From assembly GCA_008933525.1 (NCBI GenBank), contig WBUV01000044.1, forward strand, positions 1-13,064: a stretch of 13,064 bases of DNA. The letters run 5' to 3'. Positions 1 through 6,624 of the stretch are shown one piece after another. The notes beneath the pieces were generated by a model that did no database searches, had not been told where the DNA came from, and saw only the letters and a program-made list of their open reading frames with translations. The stretch comes from Bacteroidales bacterium (GTDB lineage Bacteria; Bacteroidota; Bacteroidia; Bacteroidales; Tenuifilaceae). The first letter of the stretch is position 1. Every line of letters begins with the position of its first letter. The translations under genes were made by a program, and so were the position numbers.

Positions 1-857
1 ATACTGTCCGTTGTCACTTTAATCTCGTCAGGGGTGAGCCAGCCCTGCTCAGTGCGTTTTGCATTAAATATCTGACAACCTAACTTATCGCGCTTGCTTA
101 CCTTGCATCGAGTGAAGAAAAGGGTGTTGAAATCGGAACTTAATGAACCAGCGCCCTCGTCGAATTGTGTGCTTACATTCTCGTCTACAGGTTTAGGACT
201 ACTCCAGATGCCTTTGACATCCCTAGTTGTAAGAAATATATCAGTAAAATACTCGCCTGTTACTGCGCTTAGTTTTCCACCAGTTGTGCCTTTTCTGGAG
301 CTTGTGAATAGCAGTTCGGTGTAATCGTTCGAGGCAAATGCAGGGCTAAATTCACTGAATTTGGTGTTAATTCCGCGCATGTTTATGATCTCGTAGCCCG
401 AAGGGGTTGCCTTCCATTTTTTTGAGAGTTCGCACGATTCAATTCCTGAATCGGCAAGTTTATCGAGTGGGGCTAGTACTTTATACTTTTGATACTGCTC
501 AATGGCTTCGTCGTATTTTTCGCCCATCTTTAGCATTTCGGCGTAATAGAAGAATACTTTTGGATCGGGACACTCCCTAAGTATTGCCTTTTGGTACCAG
601 AGTTCTGCTTGACGTGCATTTCCAATTAATCGGTAACAGTTCCCAATTTTATAAAGATACTTCGAGAGTTCTACCTTATCTTTAACTTTATCAATATCAT
701 CCTTGTATAGATCAATAGCTTCGTAGTAACCACCTGCCTTATAAAGAGCGTCTGCTCTTGTTAGTTTTGTGGTTTGTGCTACTGCTACATTCGATAAAAG
801 CAGAATCCCTAATAGGGTAATTGTCCCATTCTTAATGGCTGATTTTAATCCAATCAT
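1..857 (-). CDS. TPR and PD40 beta-propeller protein, PorE/OmpA-family-like (partial, 3' part outside window)
   Basis: The first 285 codons are visible; the frame stays open to the left edge. Residues 1-27 form a signal peptide (hydrophobic core LLGILLL, cleavage likely after AVA before QTT), with no lipobox Cys. Residues 34-145 hold two to three TPR-like helical pairs (ADALYKAGGYYEAIDLYK, then YAEMLKMGEKYDEAIEQY). Two PD40/WD40-like propeller strands follow: FSEFSPAFASND..LLFTSSR near 167-188 and DEGAGSLSSDFNTLFFTR near 233-250. This order (signal, TPR, PD40) is that of Bacteroidetes proteins which usually continue with a carboxypeptidase-regulatory fold and a C-terminal OmpA peptidoglycan-binding domain, such as PorE of the type IX secretion system. 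The OmpA domain is not in the window, so PorE itself cannot be claimed; many paralogues share this layout. Likely role: periplasmic or outer-membrane-associated scaffold. The ATG at 857-855 is chosen because the signal peptide begins there and a -7 box lies 22 bp upstream. Confidence 0.85.
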   Translation of the reverse strand, partial: MIGLKSAIKNGTITLLGILLLSNVAVAQTTKLTRADALYKAGGYYEAIDLYKDDIDKVKDKVELSKYLYKIGNCYRLIGNARQAELWYQKAILRECPDPKVFFYYAEMLKMGEKYDEAIEQYQKYKVLAPLDKLADSGIESCELSKKWKATPSGYEIINMRGINTKFSEFSPAFASNDYTELLFTSSRKGTTGGKLSAVTGEYFTDIFLTTRDVKGIWSSPKPVDENVSTQFDEGAGSLSSDFNTLFFTRCKVSKRDKLGCQIFNAKRTEQGWLTPDEIKVTTDS

Positions 858-879
858 AAATGTACTTTTCTAATGAACG

Positions 880-887
880 CAAAAATA
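880..887 (-). promoter_or_regulatory. Putative -7 promoter element of the PorE-like gene
   Basis: Read on the minus strand the bases are TATTTTTG, an exact match to the Bacteroidetes -7 consensus TAnnTTTG, followed by C. It ends 22 bp before the start codon at 857. No clear TTG -33 element lies 17-21 bp further upstream, so the call rests on the -7 box and its position only. The identical 9-mer TATTTTTGC stands at the same distance before glnA. Confidence 0.45.
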
Positions 888-978
888 TTCTAAAAGTATC
901 TAAAATATAAATAGTAAAGGTAAATATTATTTTAAAGATTTTGCAATTCAATGGTTAAAACCTAACCACCAGAAAGCA

Positions 979-1003
979 AAAATCCCAGATAAACTGGGAT
1001 TTT
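979..1003 (-). terminator. Rho-independent terminator after glnA
   Basis: A perfect inverted repeat: arms AAAATCCCAG (979-988) and CTGGGATTTT (994-1003) with loop ATAAA. Read leftward from glnA, whose stop is at 1027-1029, the stem is followed by a short T run (TTTTTGC including the last stem bases). The A/T-flanked symmetry could let it also act in the other direction, but no plus-strand gene ends here. It insulates glnA from the downstream PorE-like gene. Confidence 0.8.
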
Positions 1004-1026
1004 AAAACAAAAACACGACTGAAAAC

Positions 1027-3219
1027 CTATCGGATGAAAAGCATTTCGCGATATTTTGGTAGCGGCCACATCTCATCGTCAACTATCATCTCAAGTTTAT
1101 CGATATGGTAACGAATATCCTCGATGTATGGCCTAACATTTTTGGCGTATAGGTGAGCTCTTTCCACAACATCCTCCACAAGATTAGCCTCTTTGCGATA
1201 CTCAATCATCTCATCAACCTGTTTACGTATTTCGTGGATGTGCTCCGAAATTTCATACAGAAGATTTAACTGATGATTTGCCAATTTCTCATATTCCTTT
1301 GGAAATAGTTCTTTTAAACCTTTTACGTTCGAAATCAGAATGTTTTGGTACGCAATTGCCGTTGGTATTATATGATTTATGGCTAAATCGCCTAGAACAC
1401 GTGCTTCAATTTGTACTTTCTTTAGAAATATCTCGTTGCGAATTTCGTAGCGAGCCTCAAGTTCTCTGAGTGTAAGTACTTTGTTTTTTGTCAGTAGTTC
1501 TTTCGATGAGTCGAGTAGGAATGTTTTGAACGCTTCAATTGCATTTTGGATATTGGGTAATCCACGGAGAGCAGCCTCATCAACCCAATCCTGGCTGTAA
1601 CCGTTACCCTCGAATCGGATTTTCTTGGAATCGATAATAACCTTACGCAGGCACTGGATTATCGCCTCATCCTTTTTAACACCCTTTTCAATAACTTTCT
1701 CAACCTCAACCTTAAATTTATTGAGTTGGTCGGCAACGGCTGTATTTAGCACAATCATTGGCGATGCGCAGCTACCCGATGAGCCTACAGCGCGAAACTC
1801 GAAGCGGTTTCCTGTGAATGCGAATGGTGATGTACGGTTGCGGTCAGTATTGTCGAGTAAAATCTCAGGGATTTTTCCGATGATGTCCAGCTTTAGCTCG
1901 GTTTTCTCATCGGGAGTCATCTTTTGATCACTCACCTTTTCCTCAAGTTCATCGAGCACAGCACTTAGGGTTTTTCCAATAAATACCGACATAATGGCTG
2001 GCGGAGCCTCGTGTGCGCCAAGTCGGTGCGAGTTCGATTCCGAAGCAATACTACCAATAAGAAGTGCGGAGTGATCCTGAACCGCCTTCATGGTGTTGAT
2101 TAGGAATGTTAGGAACTGTAGGTTGTTTTTAGGTGTTCTTCCTGGCGATAGAAGGTTTACACCGCTATCGGTCATCATCGACCAGTTGTTGTGCTTGCCT
2201 GAGCCGTTTACTCCTTTAAATGGTTTTTCGTGGAAAAGTATACGGAAGTTATGCTGACGGGCAACCCTATCCATTAGCGACATAATAAGCTGGTTGTGGT
2301 CAACCGCAAGGTTGGCCTCCTCGAATATAGGTGCGCACTCAAACTGGTTTGGGGCAACCTCGTTGTGGCGTGTTTTAACAGGGATGCCTAGTTTGTAAGC
2401 CTCCAACTCAAAGTGACGCATAAATGCAGTAACTCTAGAGGGGATTGAGCCAAAGTAGTGGTCTTCTAATTGTTGGTCTTTTGCAGCTGCATGTCCCATA
2501 AGAGTGCGACCGCAAAGGGCAAGGTCGGGGCGGGCGTTGAACAACGCCTCGTCAACCAAAAAGTACTCCTGTTCCCAGCCTAGAGTGGCAAATACTTTTT
2601 TTGCGTCCTTATCGAAATACTCCAAAACCGATACTGCTGCTTTGTCAAGTGCCGTTAGCGATTTTAGCAATGGAGTCTTAAAATCCAGCGCTTCGCCTGT
2701 ATAGGAAACAAAAACCGTTGGAATACAAAGCGTTTGGTCGAGTATAAACGCAGGTGACGATGGATCCCAAGCCGAATAACCGCGAGCCTCGAATGTGTTT
2801 CGGATTCCACCACTTGGAAAGCTCGATGCATCGGGCTCCTGCTGAACAAGCATTTCACCTTTAAAGAGTTCAATAGCCTTGCCATCCTTATCGATGGAGA
2901 GAAAAGCATCGTGCTTTTCGGCTGTTGCTCCGTTCAATGGTTGGAACCAGTGGGTGTAGTGCGTTGCGCCCTGCTCCATTGCCCATGCTTTCATTGCAGC
3001 GGCAACTTGGCCTGCAATTTTTCTGTCGATACGTCGGCCCTCGTCAATTGAGGTGATTAGGCTTTCGTAAGCATCGGCCGATAGGTAGCGTTTCATCTTT
3101 TCCCTATCAAAAACATTAACCCCAAATATTTCGGAATATTTAGAGCCTTTGTTTCCATTGAATTCTAGAGGGTTTCTGTTAACAGCCTCTTTGAATGCGG
3201 TGAATCTTTGTTTAGCCAT
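1027..3219 (-). CDS. glnA: Glutamine synthetase type III (GSIII)
   Basis: Cytoplasmic enzyme making glutamine from glutamate, ammonia and ATP, the entry point of nitrogen assimilation. At 730 residues it has the usual length of GSIII (glnN type), far longer than GSI or GSII. Visible motifs: FQPLNGATAEKHDAF (92-106), RGYSAWDPSSPAF (146-158), GWEQEYFLVD (214-223, probable metal-binding glutamates E216 and E218), NEVAPNQFECAPIFE (286-300), KPFKGVNGSGKHNNWS (332-347, equivalent to the NGSG-H nucleotide loop of other GS classes), NRTSPFAFTGNRFEFRAVGSS (461-481). The C-terminal third is helical and specific to GSIII. No adenylylation-site region of the GSI type is evident, and no PII or amtB gene adjoins it. 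The ATG at 3219 gives MAKQRF and lies 21 bp after a -7 box. Transcribed alone: perfect terminator downstream, divergent gene upstream. The symbol glnN is also used for this class. Confidence 0.97.
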   Translation of the reverse strand: MAKQRFTAFKEAVNRNPLEFNGNKGSKYSEIFGVNVFDREKMKRYLSADAYESLITSIDEGRRIDRKIAGQVAAAMKAWAMEQGATHYTHWFQPLNGATAEKHDAFLSIDKDGKAIELFKGEMLVQQEPDASSFPSGGIRNTFEARGYSAWDPSSPAFILDQTLCIPTVFVSYTGEALDFKTPLLKSLTALDKAAVSVLEYFDKDAKKVFATLGWEQEYFLVDEALFNARPDLALCGRTLMGHAAAKDQQLEDHYFGSIPSRVTAFMRHFELEAYKLGIPVKTRHNEVAPNQFECAPIFEEANLAVDHNQLIMSLMDRVARQHNFRILFHEKPFKGVNGSGKHNNWSMMTDSGVNLLSPGRTPKNNLQFLTFLINTMKAVQDHSALLIGSIASESNSHRLGAHEAPPAIMSVFIGKTLSAVLDELEEKVSDQKMTPDEKTELKLDIIGKIPEILLDNTDRNRTSPFAFTGNRFEFRAVGSSGSCASPMIVLNTAVADQLNKFKVEVEKVIEKGVKKDEAIIQCLRKVIIDSKKIRFEGNGYSQDWVDEAALRGLPNIQNAIEAFKTFLLDSSKELLTKNKVLTLRELEARYEIRNEIFLKKVQIEARVLGDLAINHIIPTAIAYQNILISNVKGLKELFPKEYEKLANHQLNLLYEISEHIHEIRKQVDEMIEYRKEANLVEDVVERAHLYAKNVRPYIEDIRYHIDKLEMIVDDEMWPLPKYREMLFIR

Positions 3220-3240
3220 AGTTTAGTTTTTATTTCATTG

Positions 3241-3248
3241 CAAAAATA
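3241..3248 (-). promoter_or_regulatory. Putative -7 promoter element of glnA
   Basis: The minus-strand bases are TATTTTTG, an exact TAnnTTTG match, ending 21 bp before the glnA ATG. There is no TTG at the expected -33 distance; that position (about 3266-3272) is occupied by the first of the two G-core palindromes. This suggests a promoter that depends on, or is blocked by, a bound regulator. Confidence 0.5.
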
Positions 3249-3265
3249 AATTATTTTTAAATATG

Positions 3266-3344
3266 TATAAAAATATATGGGGGTATATTTTAAAAATAAT
3301 GAAAAAAATTTTAAAAATATAAAAATGTATAGGGGTATAGTTTT
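3266..3344. promoter_or_regulatory. Tandem pair of G-core palindromes, candidate operator sites for glnA
   Basis: Two near-identical elements, 3266-3291 and 3318-3344, start exactly 52 bp apart (about five helical turns) and agree at about 23 of 26 positions. Each begins TATAAAAAT, has a G4-5 core flanked by TATA, and ends in TTT(T). In copy 1 the arms AAAATATA (3270-3277) and TATATTTT (3284-3291) are perfectly complementary around TGGGGG; in copy 2 the symmetry is imperfect. A G run in an otherwise almost pure A/T spacer is conspicuous. Taking the glnA -7 box at 3241-3248, copy 1 is centred near -44 and copy 2 near -97. The factor is unknown; the sites could instead serve the divergent iron-sulfur operon. 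Confidence 0.5.
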
Positions 3345-3442
3345 GAAAAATGTATTTTTTGAAATTTTGATATGTGTTTAAATGATAGTTTGAATTTATA
3401 TCCCTTTATAATATCTTTATAGCATTAATGAACAAACTATTT

Positions 3443-3463
3443 TATACTTGCGTTAACCAAGTA
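3443..3463 (+). promoter_or_regulatory. Candidate promoter/operator of the iron-sulfur gene pair
   Basis: TATACTTG (3443-3450) differs from TAnnTTTG by one base and ends 27 bp before the ATG at 3478. It overlaps a 19-bp inverted repeat, TACTTG (3445-3450) and CAAGTA (3458-3463), around CGTTAAC, whose last six bases are themselves palindromic. A dimeric repressor bound here would cover the predicted transcription start. No -33 TTG is seen. Both the promoter and the operator reading are inference. Confidence 0.35.
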
Positions 3464-3477
3464 CAAGCGTTTTTACA

Positions 3478-3960
3478 ATGGAAAAGGACAATAGAAAGTA
3501 TTCTAGCGACGAGATTACAGTTTTTTGGCGACCATCGGAGTGCGTGCACGCATCAATATGCTACTCCAAGTTACTATCGGTGTTTAACCCGCGCAAAAGA
3601 CCCTGGGTTGATATGAAAGGTGGTACAACAAGGCAGATTATTGAGATTGTGAACGAGTGCCCCACCAATGCGCTGATGTTTATGTGGAACGATCCCGAGA
3701 AGAACGCTGCCGAAACATCCAAGAAAGCTGTTAAGGATTTAACTAGCGAGCAAGCAGCCGATTTTGGCGTTGAACCAGTAAAAATTCAGGTTATGCCCAA
3801 TGGCCCTGTTTTGGTATCGGGTAACTTTCAACTGTTAGATTCCGAGGGTAAAGAGATAAAGTCGATGAAGATGGTTTCGCTATGCCGATGTGGTAGCTCC
3901 AACGGGCAACCATTCTGCGATGGAACACACTTTAAGGTTGGATTTAGAGATAAGGAGTAA
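3478..3960 (+). CDS. Divergent 4Fe-4S (Fer4_19/YjdI-like) domain fused to a CDGSH iron-sulfur domain
   Basis: A 160-residue soluble protein with two Fe-S modules. Residues 13-70 match the Fer4_19/YjdI type: ECVHASICY (C22, H24, C28), [10 protein letters not shown] (36-45) and ECPTNAL (C61). Only three Cys are visible in this domain. After a linker, residues 100-156 form a CDGSH domain: [18 protein letters not shown] with C136, C138, C147 and H151, the three-Cys one-His ligand set of 2Fe-2S CDGSH (mitoNEET-like) proteins. Probable role is electron transfer, redox sensing or cluster handling; the substrate or partner cannot be read from the sequence. The ATG at 3478 places the first conserved strand (EITVFW) at residue 12; a longer overlapping frame from 3428 is a shadow. 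It is followed after 5 bp by a second CDGSH gene, so the two are surely one transcript. Confidence 0.9.
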   Translation: MEKDNRKYSSDEITVFWRPSECVHASICYSKLLSVFNPRKRPWVDMKGGTTRQIIEIVNECPTNALMFMWNDPEKNAAETSKKAVKDLTSEQAADFGVEPVKIQVMPNGPVLVSGNFQLLDSEGKEIKSMKMVSLCRCGSSNGQPFCDGTHFKVGFRDKE

Positions 3961-3965
3961 CAGCA

Positions 3966-4157
3966 ATGGATGAGCAAAAGAAAGTTGCAGCAAAGCTGCA
4001 TTTGTCCAAGACTGGACCAATAAAAATTACCGGAAAGTTCTACATTGTGGATACTCAGGGTAACGACTTAACCCCCGAAGGCGAAGGTGATGTTTACCTC
4101 TGCGCCTGCGGCAATTCCAAAACAAAACCATTCTGCGACGGAAGCCATAAGAAGTAA
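3966..4157 (+). CDS. Small stand-alone CDGSH iron-sulfur protein
   Basis: A 63-residue protein consisting of little more than one CDGSH domain. The signature CACGNSKTKPFCDGSH gives ligands C46, C48, C57 and H61 for a 2Fe-2S cluster. The preceding GPIKITGKFYIVDTQGNDL matches the beta strand region before the cluster, and the parallel stretch [19 protein letters not shown] in the upstream gene indicates that the two are related, perhaps by duplication. No membrane anchor or signal peptide, so cytoplasmic. The ATG lies 5 bp after the upstream stop and 8 bp after AAGGAG (3952-3957), one of the few good Shine-Dalgarno sequences in the window, which fits a gene translated inside an operon without its own promoter. 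The exact function of bacterial single-CDGSH proteins is not known to me. Confidence 0.92.
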   Translation: MDEQKKVAAKLHLSKTGPIKITGKFYIVDTQGNDLTPEGEGDVYLCACGNSKTKPFCDGSHKK

Positions 4158-4238
4158 GATTAGATGAAACTTTGTTTTCCGCTTTTTTATAACTTCAATC
4201 TTCCGACTTCCTACTTCCAACAGCAATATAATTTTTAC

Positions 4239-4246
4239 TAGTTTTG
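4239..4246 (+). promoter_or_regulatory. Putative -7 element unusually close to the DUF454 start codon
   Basis: TAGTTTTG is an exact TAnnTTTG match followed by C. It ends only 4 bp before the ATG at 4251, so transcription from it would start at or near the A of the start codon and give a leaderless or nearly leaderless mRNA. No TTG stands at the -33 distance. The alternative is read-through from the CDGSH genes 93 bp upstream. Confidence 0.35.
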
Positions 4247-4250
4247 CGGC

Positions 4251-4628
4251 ATGGCAATAAAGAAAATAGGCCCTGTTACAAGGGCTTTACTTTTGGTGTT
4301 GGGCTTACTATCGCTGGGTTTTGGAGTGTTGGGAATATTTGTACCATTACTTCCAACTACTCCTTTTCTGCTTCTTGCCGCCTATTGCTTTATTCGGAGT
4401 TCCGACAGGTTGTACAATTGGCTTATTGGCAACAAATTTTTGGGACACTACATCCATAATTATATAGAGAATAGGGCAATTGAGCCGCGCATAAAGTGGT
4501 TTACCATTGCATTGCTTTGGATATCGATACTAACCTCTGTTATTGCGTTGAGCCTAGCGCTGTGGATTAAAGCATTGCTTATTGCAATTGCGGTGGGCGT
4601 TACGGTGCATATTTTGAGGTTGAGGTAG
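4251..4628 (+). CDS. DUF454/YbaN family inner-membrane protein
   Basis: A 125-residue integral membrane protein. It carries the family hallmark GVLGIFVPLLPTTPFLLLAAYCF (25-47) with the PLLPTTPF core, then the SS..LYNWLIGNKFLGHYI stretch (about 50-68) with the F-G pattern typical of the family. Hydrophobic segments are at about 12-31, 38-48, 83-100 and 104-120. The function of DUF454 proteins is not established. The chosen ATG gives a short basic N-terminus (AIKKIGPVTR) consistent with a cytosolic start. The gene follows the CDGSH pair on the same strand after 93 bp and converges with the AHSA1 gene, so it may be either the last gene of that operon or separately transcribed. Confidence 0.88.
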   Translation: MAIKKIGPVTRALLLVLGLLSLGFGVLGIFVPLLPTTPFLLLAAYCFIRSSDRLYNWLIGNKFLGHYIHNYIENRAIEPRIKWFTIALLWISILTSVIALSLALWIKALLIAIAVGVTVHILRLR

Positions 4629-4664
4629 ATTCCATTAAGTTTAGTTTGTTACTGACATTCTTCT

Positions 4665-4738
4665 TGCTGCATACAGTTGCATACCATTATTCTGATAAGT
4701 GGATGCAGCAGATTTCTGCGAGTAAGCGGTTTTTACTC
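4665..4738. other. Weak inverted repeats between convergent genes
   Basis: The 110-bp gap between two convergent genes holds two weak dyads: TGCTGCAT (4665-4672) with ATGCAGCA (4703-4710) around a 30-base loop, and GAGTAA (4720-4725) with TTACTC (4733-4738) next to the AHSA1 stop codon. Either may form a terminator, but neither has the compact GC stem plus T tract of the two clear terminators in this window. Confidence 0.25.
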
Positions 4739-5188
4739 TTAATTATCAGGAATTTCGGGTTCAACCAGCTTTATCAACTTTTCTAAAGATTCCTGCCATC
4801 CTAAATAGCACATCTCTGCAGGGATAACAGACGGAATACCCTCCTGCAAAACCTTTAACTCTGTGCCGCACGAAACCCTATTGAGCCATACAGAGGTGAT
4901 TATTTCGCCGGGCAAATTTGGATCGTCAAATTTATCGCTGTATTTAATGAACTCATTAGGCTTAATTTCTAGAAAGTTGCCGCCAAAAGAGTGGCTGTTT
5001 CCCGTAGTAAAGTTCATAAACGACATTTTAAAGCTTCCTCCAACTTTAAAATCCATATGATGAACCAAACATATGAAACCGTATGGCGGAATCCACCACG
5101 AATATGCATTTGAGTCGGTAAAAGCTCTATAAATCTTTTCTGGAGTTGCTTTAATAACTCTATGCAATGTTACGCTATTCCCTGTCAT
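4739..5188 (-). CDS. AHSA1/SRPBCC (START-like) domain protein
   Basis: A 149-residue single-domain cytoplasmic protein of the AHSA1 family (helix-grip fold with a hydrophobic ligand cavity). Family landmarks: IKATPEKIYRAFTDSNAYSWW (12-32), VGGSFKMSF (49-57), ITSVWLN (97-103) and the C-terminal helix LGWQESLEKLIKLVE (129-143). Despite the family name, bacterial members are not Hsp90 cochaperones as a rule; they are thought to bind small hydrophobic ligands, and no ligand can be assigned here. Start ATG at 5188 is preceded by an AT-rich leader without a clear -7 box. The spacer of 265 bp and the ddl terminator upstream show that it is transcribed separately from ddl. Confidence 0.88.
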   Translation of the reverse strand: MTGNSVTLHRVIKATPEKIYRAFTDSNAYSWWIPPYGFICLVHHMDFKVGGSFKMSFMNFTTGNSHSFGGNFLEIKPNEFIKYSDKFDDPNLPGEIITSVWLNRVSCGTELKVLQEGIPSVIPAEMCYLGWQESLEKLIKLVEPEIPDN

Positions 5189-5279
5189 AATATTACGTTT
5201 AAGTGTTATTCTGTAGTCTGTTAATCAACTAATAAACAGTGAAAACGCATATAATGTTCGGTTAGGTTAATGCATTGTG

Positions 5280-5330
5280 TAGCAGTTTGTAGGTGCGGTC
5301 GGAGACTGCTATTTAGATATGCCGAAGTCT
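5280..5330. repeat. Compact nested inverted repeat in the AHSA1-ddl spacer
   Basis: Arms TAGCAGT (5280-5286) and ACTGCTA (5305-5311) are perfectly complementary. Inside them GCGGTC (5295-5300) can pair with GACTGC (5304-5309) using one G-T pair, giving an alternative tight hairpin. AGACT (5303-5308 region) can also pair with AGTCT (5325-5329). The cluster is more GC-rich than the rest of the 265-bp spacer 5189-5453, in which I see no gene. It may be a degenerate REP-like or MITE-like remnant or a structured RNA element upstream of the AHSA1 gene; copy number elsewhere cannot be seen. Confidence 0.35.
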
Positions 5331-5397
5331 GAAATTTTAGAGAGCAATTGATTACTATTTAATTGTTAATATAAATTATTAATCATCATCTCTTTTA

Positions 5398-5431
5398 CAA
5401 AAAGAAAAGGCGCTGAAAAACCAGCACCTTT
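5398..5431 (-). terminator. Rho-independent terminator of ddl
   Basis: On the minus strand the stem AAAGGTGCTG (from 5431-5422) pairs with CAGCGCCTTT (5415-5406) with one T-G wobble and a loop of about six bases (GTTTTT), followed by a T-rich run ending in TTTTTG. It begins 22 bp after the ddl stop codon at 5454-5456. Confidence 0.82.
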
Positions 5432-5453
5432 CAAAATATGGTATATGTAAATT

Positions 5454-6440
5454 TTACTTTCTGCTTACCGCATCCTCAATTACAAGCGTAAACATATCGC
5501 GCATATTGCCACCCATTGCCCTTACCTGCTGAGGAATAATGCTGGCCTCGCTCATTCCTGGTACAGTGTTTATTTCGAGGAAGTAGATGTTGTCGTTGTC
5601 AACTATATAGTCGACCCGTACAATTCCGCGGCAATCGAGCCTATCGTATATTTTTGAGGAGAATTCCTGAATTCTTTTGGTGAGCGTTTCCGATATTTCG
5701 GCGGGAGTAACCTCCTTGGATTTGTTCTGGTATTTTGCCTCGTAATCGAAAAACTCGTTCATCGATATTATCTCGGTTACAGGCATTACAATCTCCTTGC
5801 TATCCGATTTAAACACACCGCAGGTGAACTCCCTGCCGCTTATAAACTCCTCAAGGATTATTGTTCTGTCCTCCTTAAAGGCATTTTCTATTGCAGGCAT
5901 AAGGTCCTCGGTAAATTTTACCTTGCTAACACCGTAGCTGCTACCGCTCTCGTTGGGTTTTACAAATATTGGTAGTCCAAGTGTTTTTATGATATTGTCG
6001 GTATCAAATTTTTGCCCACGCTTTAGGTTAATTCCCTTTGCTAGGTTAACTCCAGTTTCCTTAACCAGTTCCTTGCAGTAGTACTTGTGAAAGGTAAACG
6101 ATGAGTTCATTACACTTCCTGTGGTGTAGGGGATATTCATCATTTCAAGGTAGCCTTGTAGTAAACCATTCTCGCCTGGTGTACCGTGGATTGCAATAAG
6201 CGCGCAGTCGAATTTTAGTTTTGCACCCTTAACCGTAGCGCTAAAATCGTTCTTATCAATCTCAATCTCGCCAAGTTCAGGGTGCTTTAACGCCCAGCTT
6301 GTTCCTTTAATAAAAACGGTATATGCGTTGTACTTATCGGCATCTATCCAGCCCGATATTTGTGCTGCACTTTTAAGCGATATGTTTGCCTCGGAGGAGT
6401 TCCCTCCAGCAAGTATGGCAATATTAAGTTTGTTTTCCAT
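5454..6440 (-). CDS. ddl: D-alanine--D-alanine ligase
   Basis: Cytoplasmic ATP-grasp enzyme that joins two D-alanines for the peptidoglycan stem peptide. At 328 residues it has the family length. Motifs: AGGNSSEANISL (11-22, E17 in the position of the first-site glutamate), AIHGTPGENGLLQGYLE (83-99), VKPNESGSSYGVSKV (160-174, K161 nucleotide contact, serine loop 165-168), LEEFISGREFTCGV (196-209), FDYEAKY (231-237), RVDY (275-278) and LEINTVPGMSEASIIPQQ (288-305). R275, D277, E289, N291 and S300 keep the spacing of E. coli DdlB R255, D257, E270, N272 and S281. K236-Y237 match the KY pair of D-Ala-D-Ala enzymes rather than the changes seen in D-Ala-D-lactate ligases, so normal vancomycin-sensitive precursors are inferred. 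It has its own terminator and diverges from the TonB receptor gene. Confidence 0.97.
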   Translation of the reverse strand: MENKLNIAILAGGNSSEANISLKSAAQISGWIDADKYNAYTVFIKGTSWALKHPELGEIEIDKNDFSATVKGAKLKFDCALIAIHGTPGENGLLQGYLEMMNIPYTTGSVMNSSFTFHKYYCKELVKETGVNLAKGINLKRGQKFDTDNIIKTLGLPIFVKPNESGSSYGVSKVKFTEDLMPAIENAFKEDRTIILEEFISGREFTCGVFKSDSKEIVMPVTEIISMNEFFDYEAKYQNKSKEVTPAEISETLTKRIQEFSSKIYDRLDCRGIVRVDYIVDNDNIYFLEINTVPGMSEASIIPQQVRAMGGNMRDMFTLVIEDAVSRK

Positions 6441-6458
6441 TGTTTACAGATTGTAGTG

Positions 6459-6466
6459 CAAAACTG
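6459..6466 (-). promoter_or_regulatory. Weak -7-like element of ddl
   Basis: Minus-strand CAGTTTTG differs from TAnnTTTG only at the first base and ends 18 bp before the ddl ATG, close to the distance seen for the other minus-strand promoters here. No -33 element is evident. Confidence 0.25.
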
Positions 6467-6571
6467 CAAGAAATTTGGGAAATTGAAAAATTTCAACATC
6501 GATATTATTGTTTTTAATCTATCGAATTGTTCTGTTGGGTTGATAGCACCTAATTATTCGTCAAATATTTT

Positions 6572-6603
6572 TTTGAAAACAACACAAATCGCCTTAACTT
6601 TTG
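6572..6603 (+). promoter_or_regulatory. Putative promoter of the TonB-dependent receptor gene
   Basis: TTTG (6572-6575) stands 20 bp before AACTTTTG (6596-6603), which differs from TAnnTTTG at the first position only. This fits the Bacteroidetes -33/-7 spacing. Transcription would start near 6608, 17 bp before the ATG at 6625, and would exclude the in-frame TTG at 6601 as a start. Confidence 0.45.
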
Positions 6604-6624
6604 ACGCTTAACACGGTTGTGAGT

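Noticed and set aside
94..324. Plus-strand open frame of 76 codons
   Set aside because: It is opposite the minus-strand PorE-like gene, whose protein has recognisable domains; the plus-strand product has no family features.
3428..3616. Open frame of 62 codons overlapping the Fer4_19-CDGSH gene in another frame
   Set aside because: It overlaps the start of a gene with clear Fe-S motifs, and its own product shows no motif.
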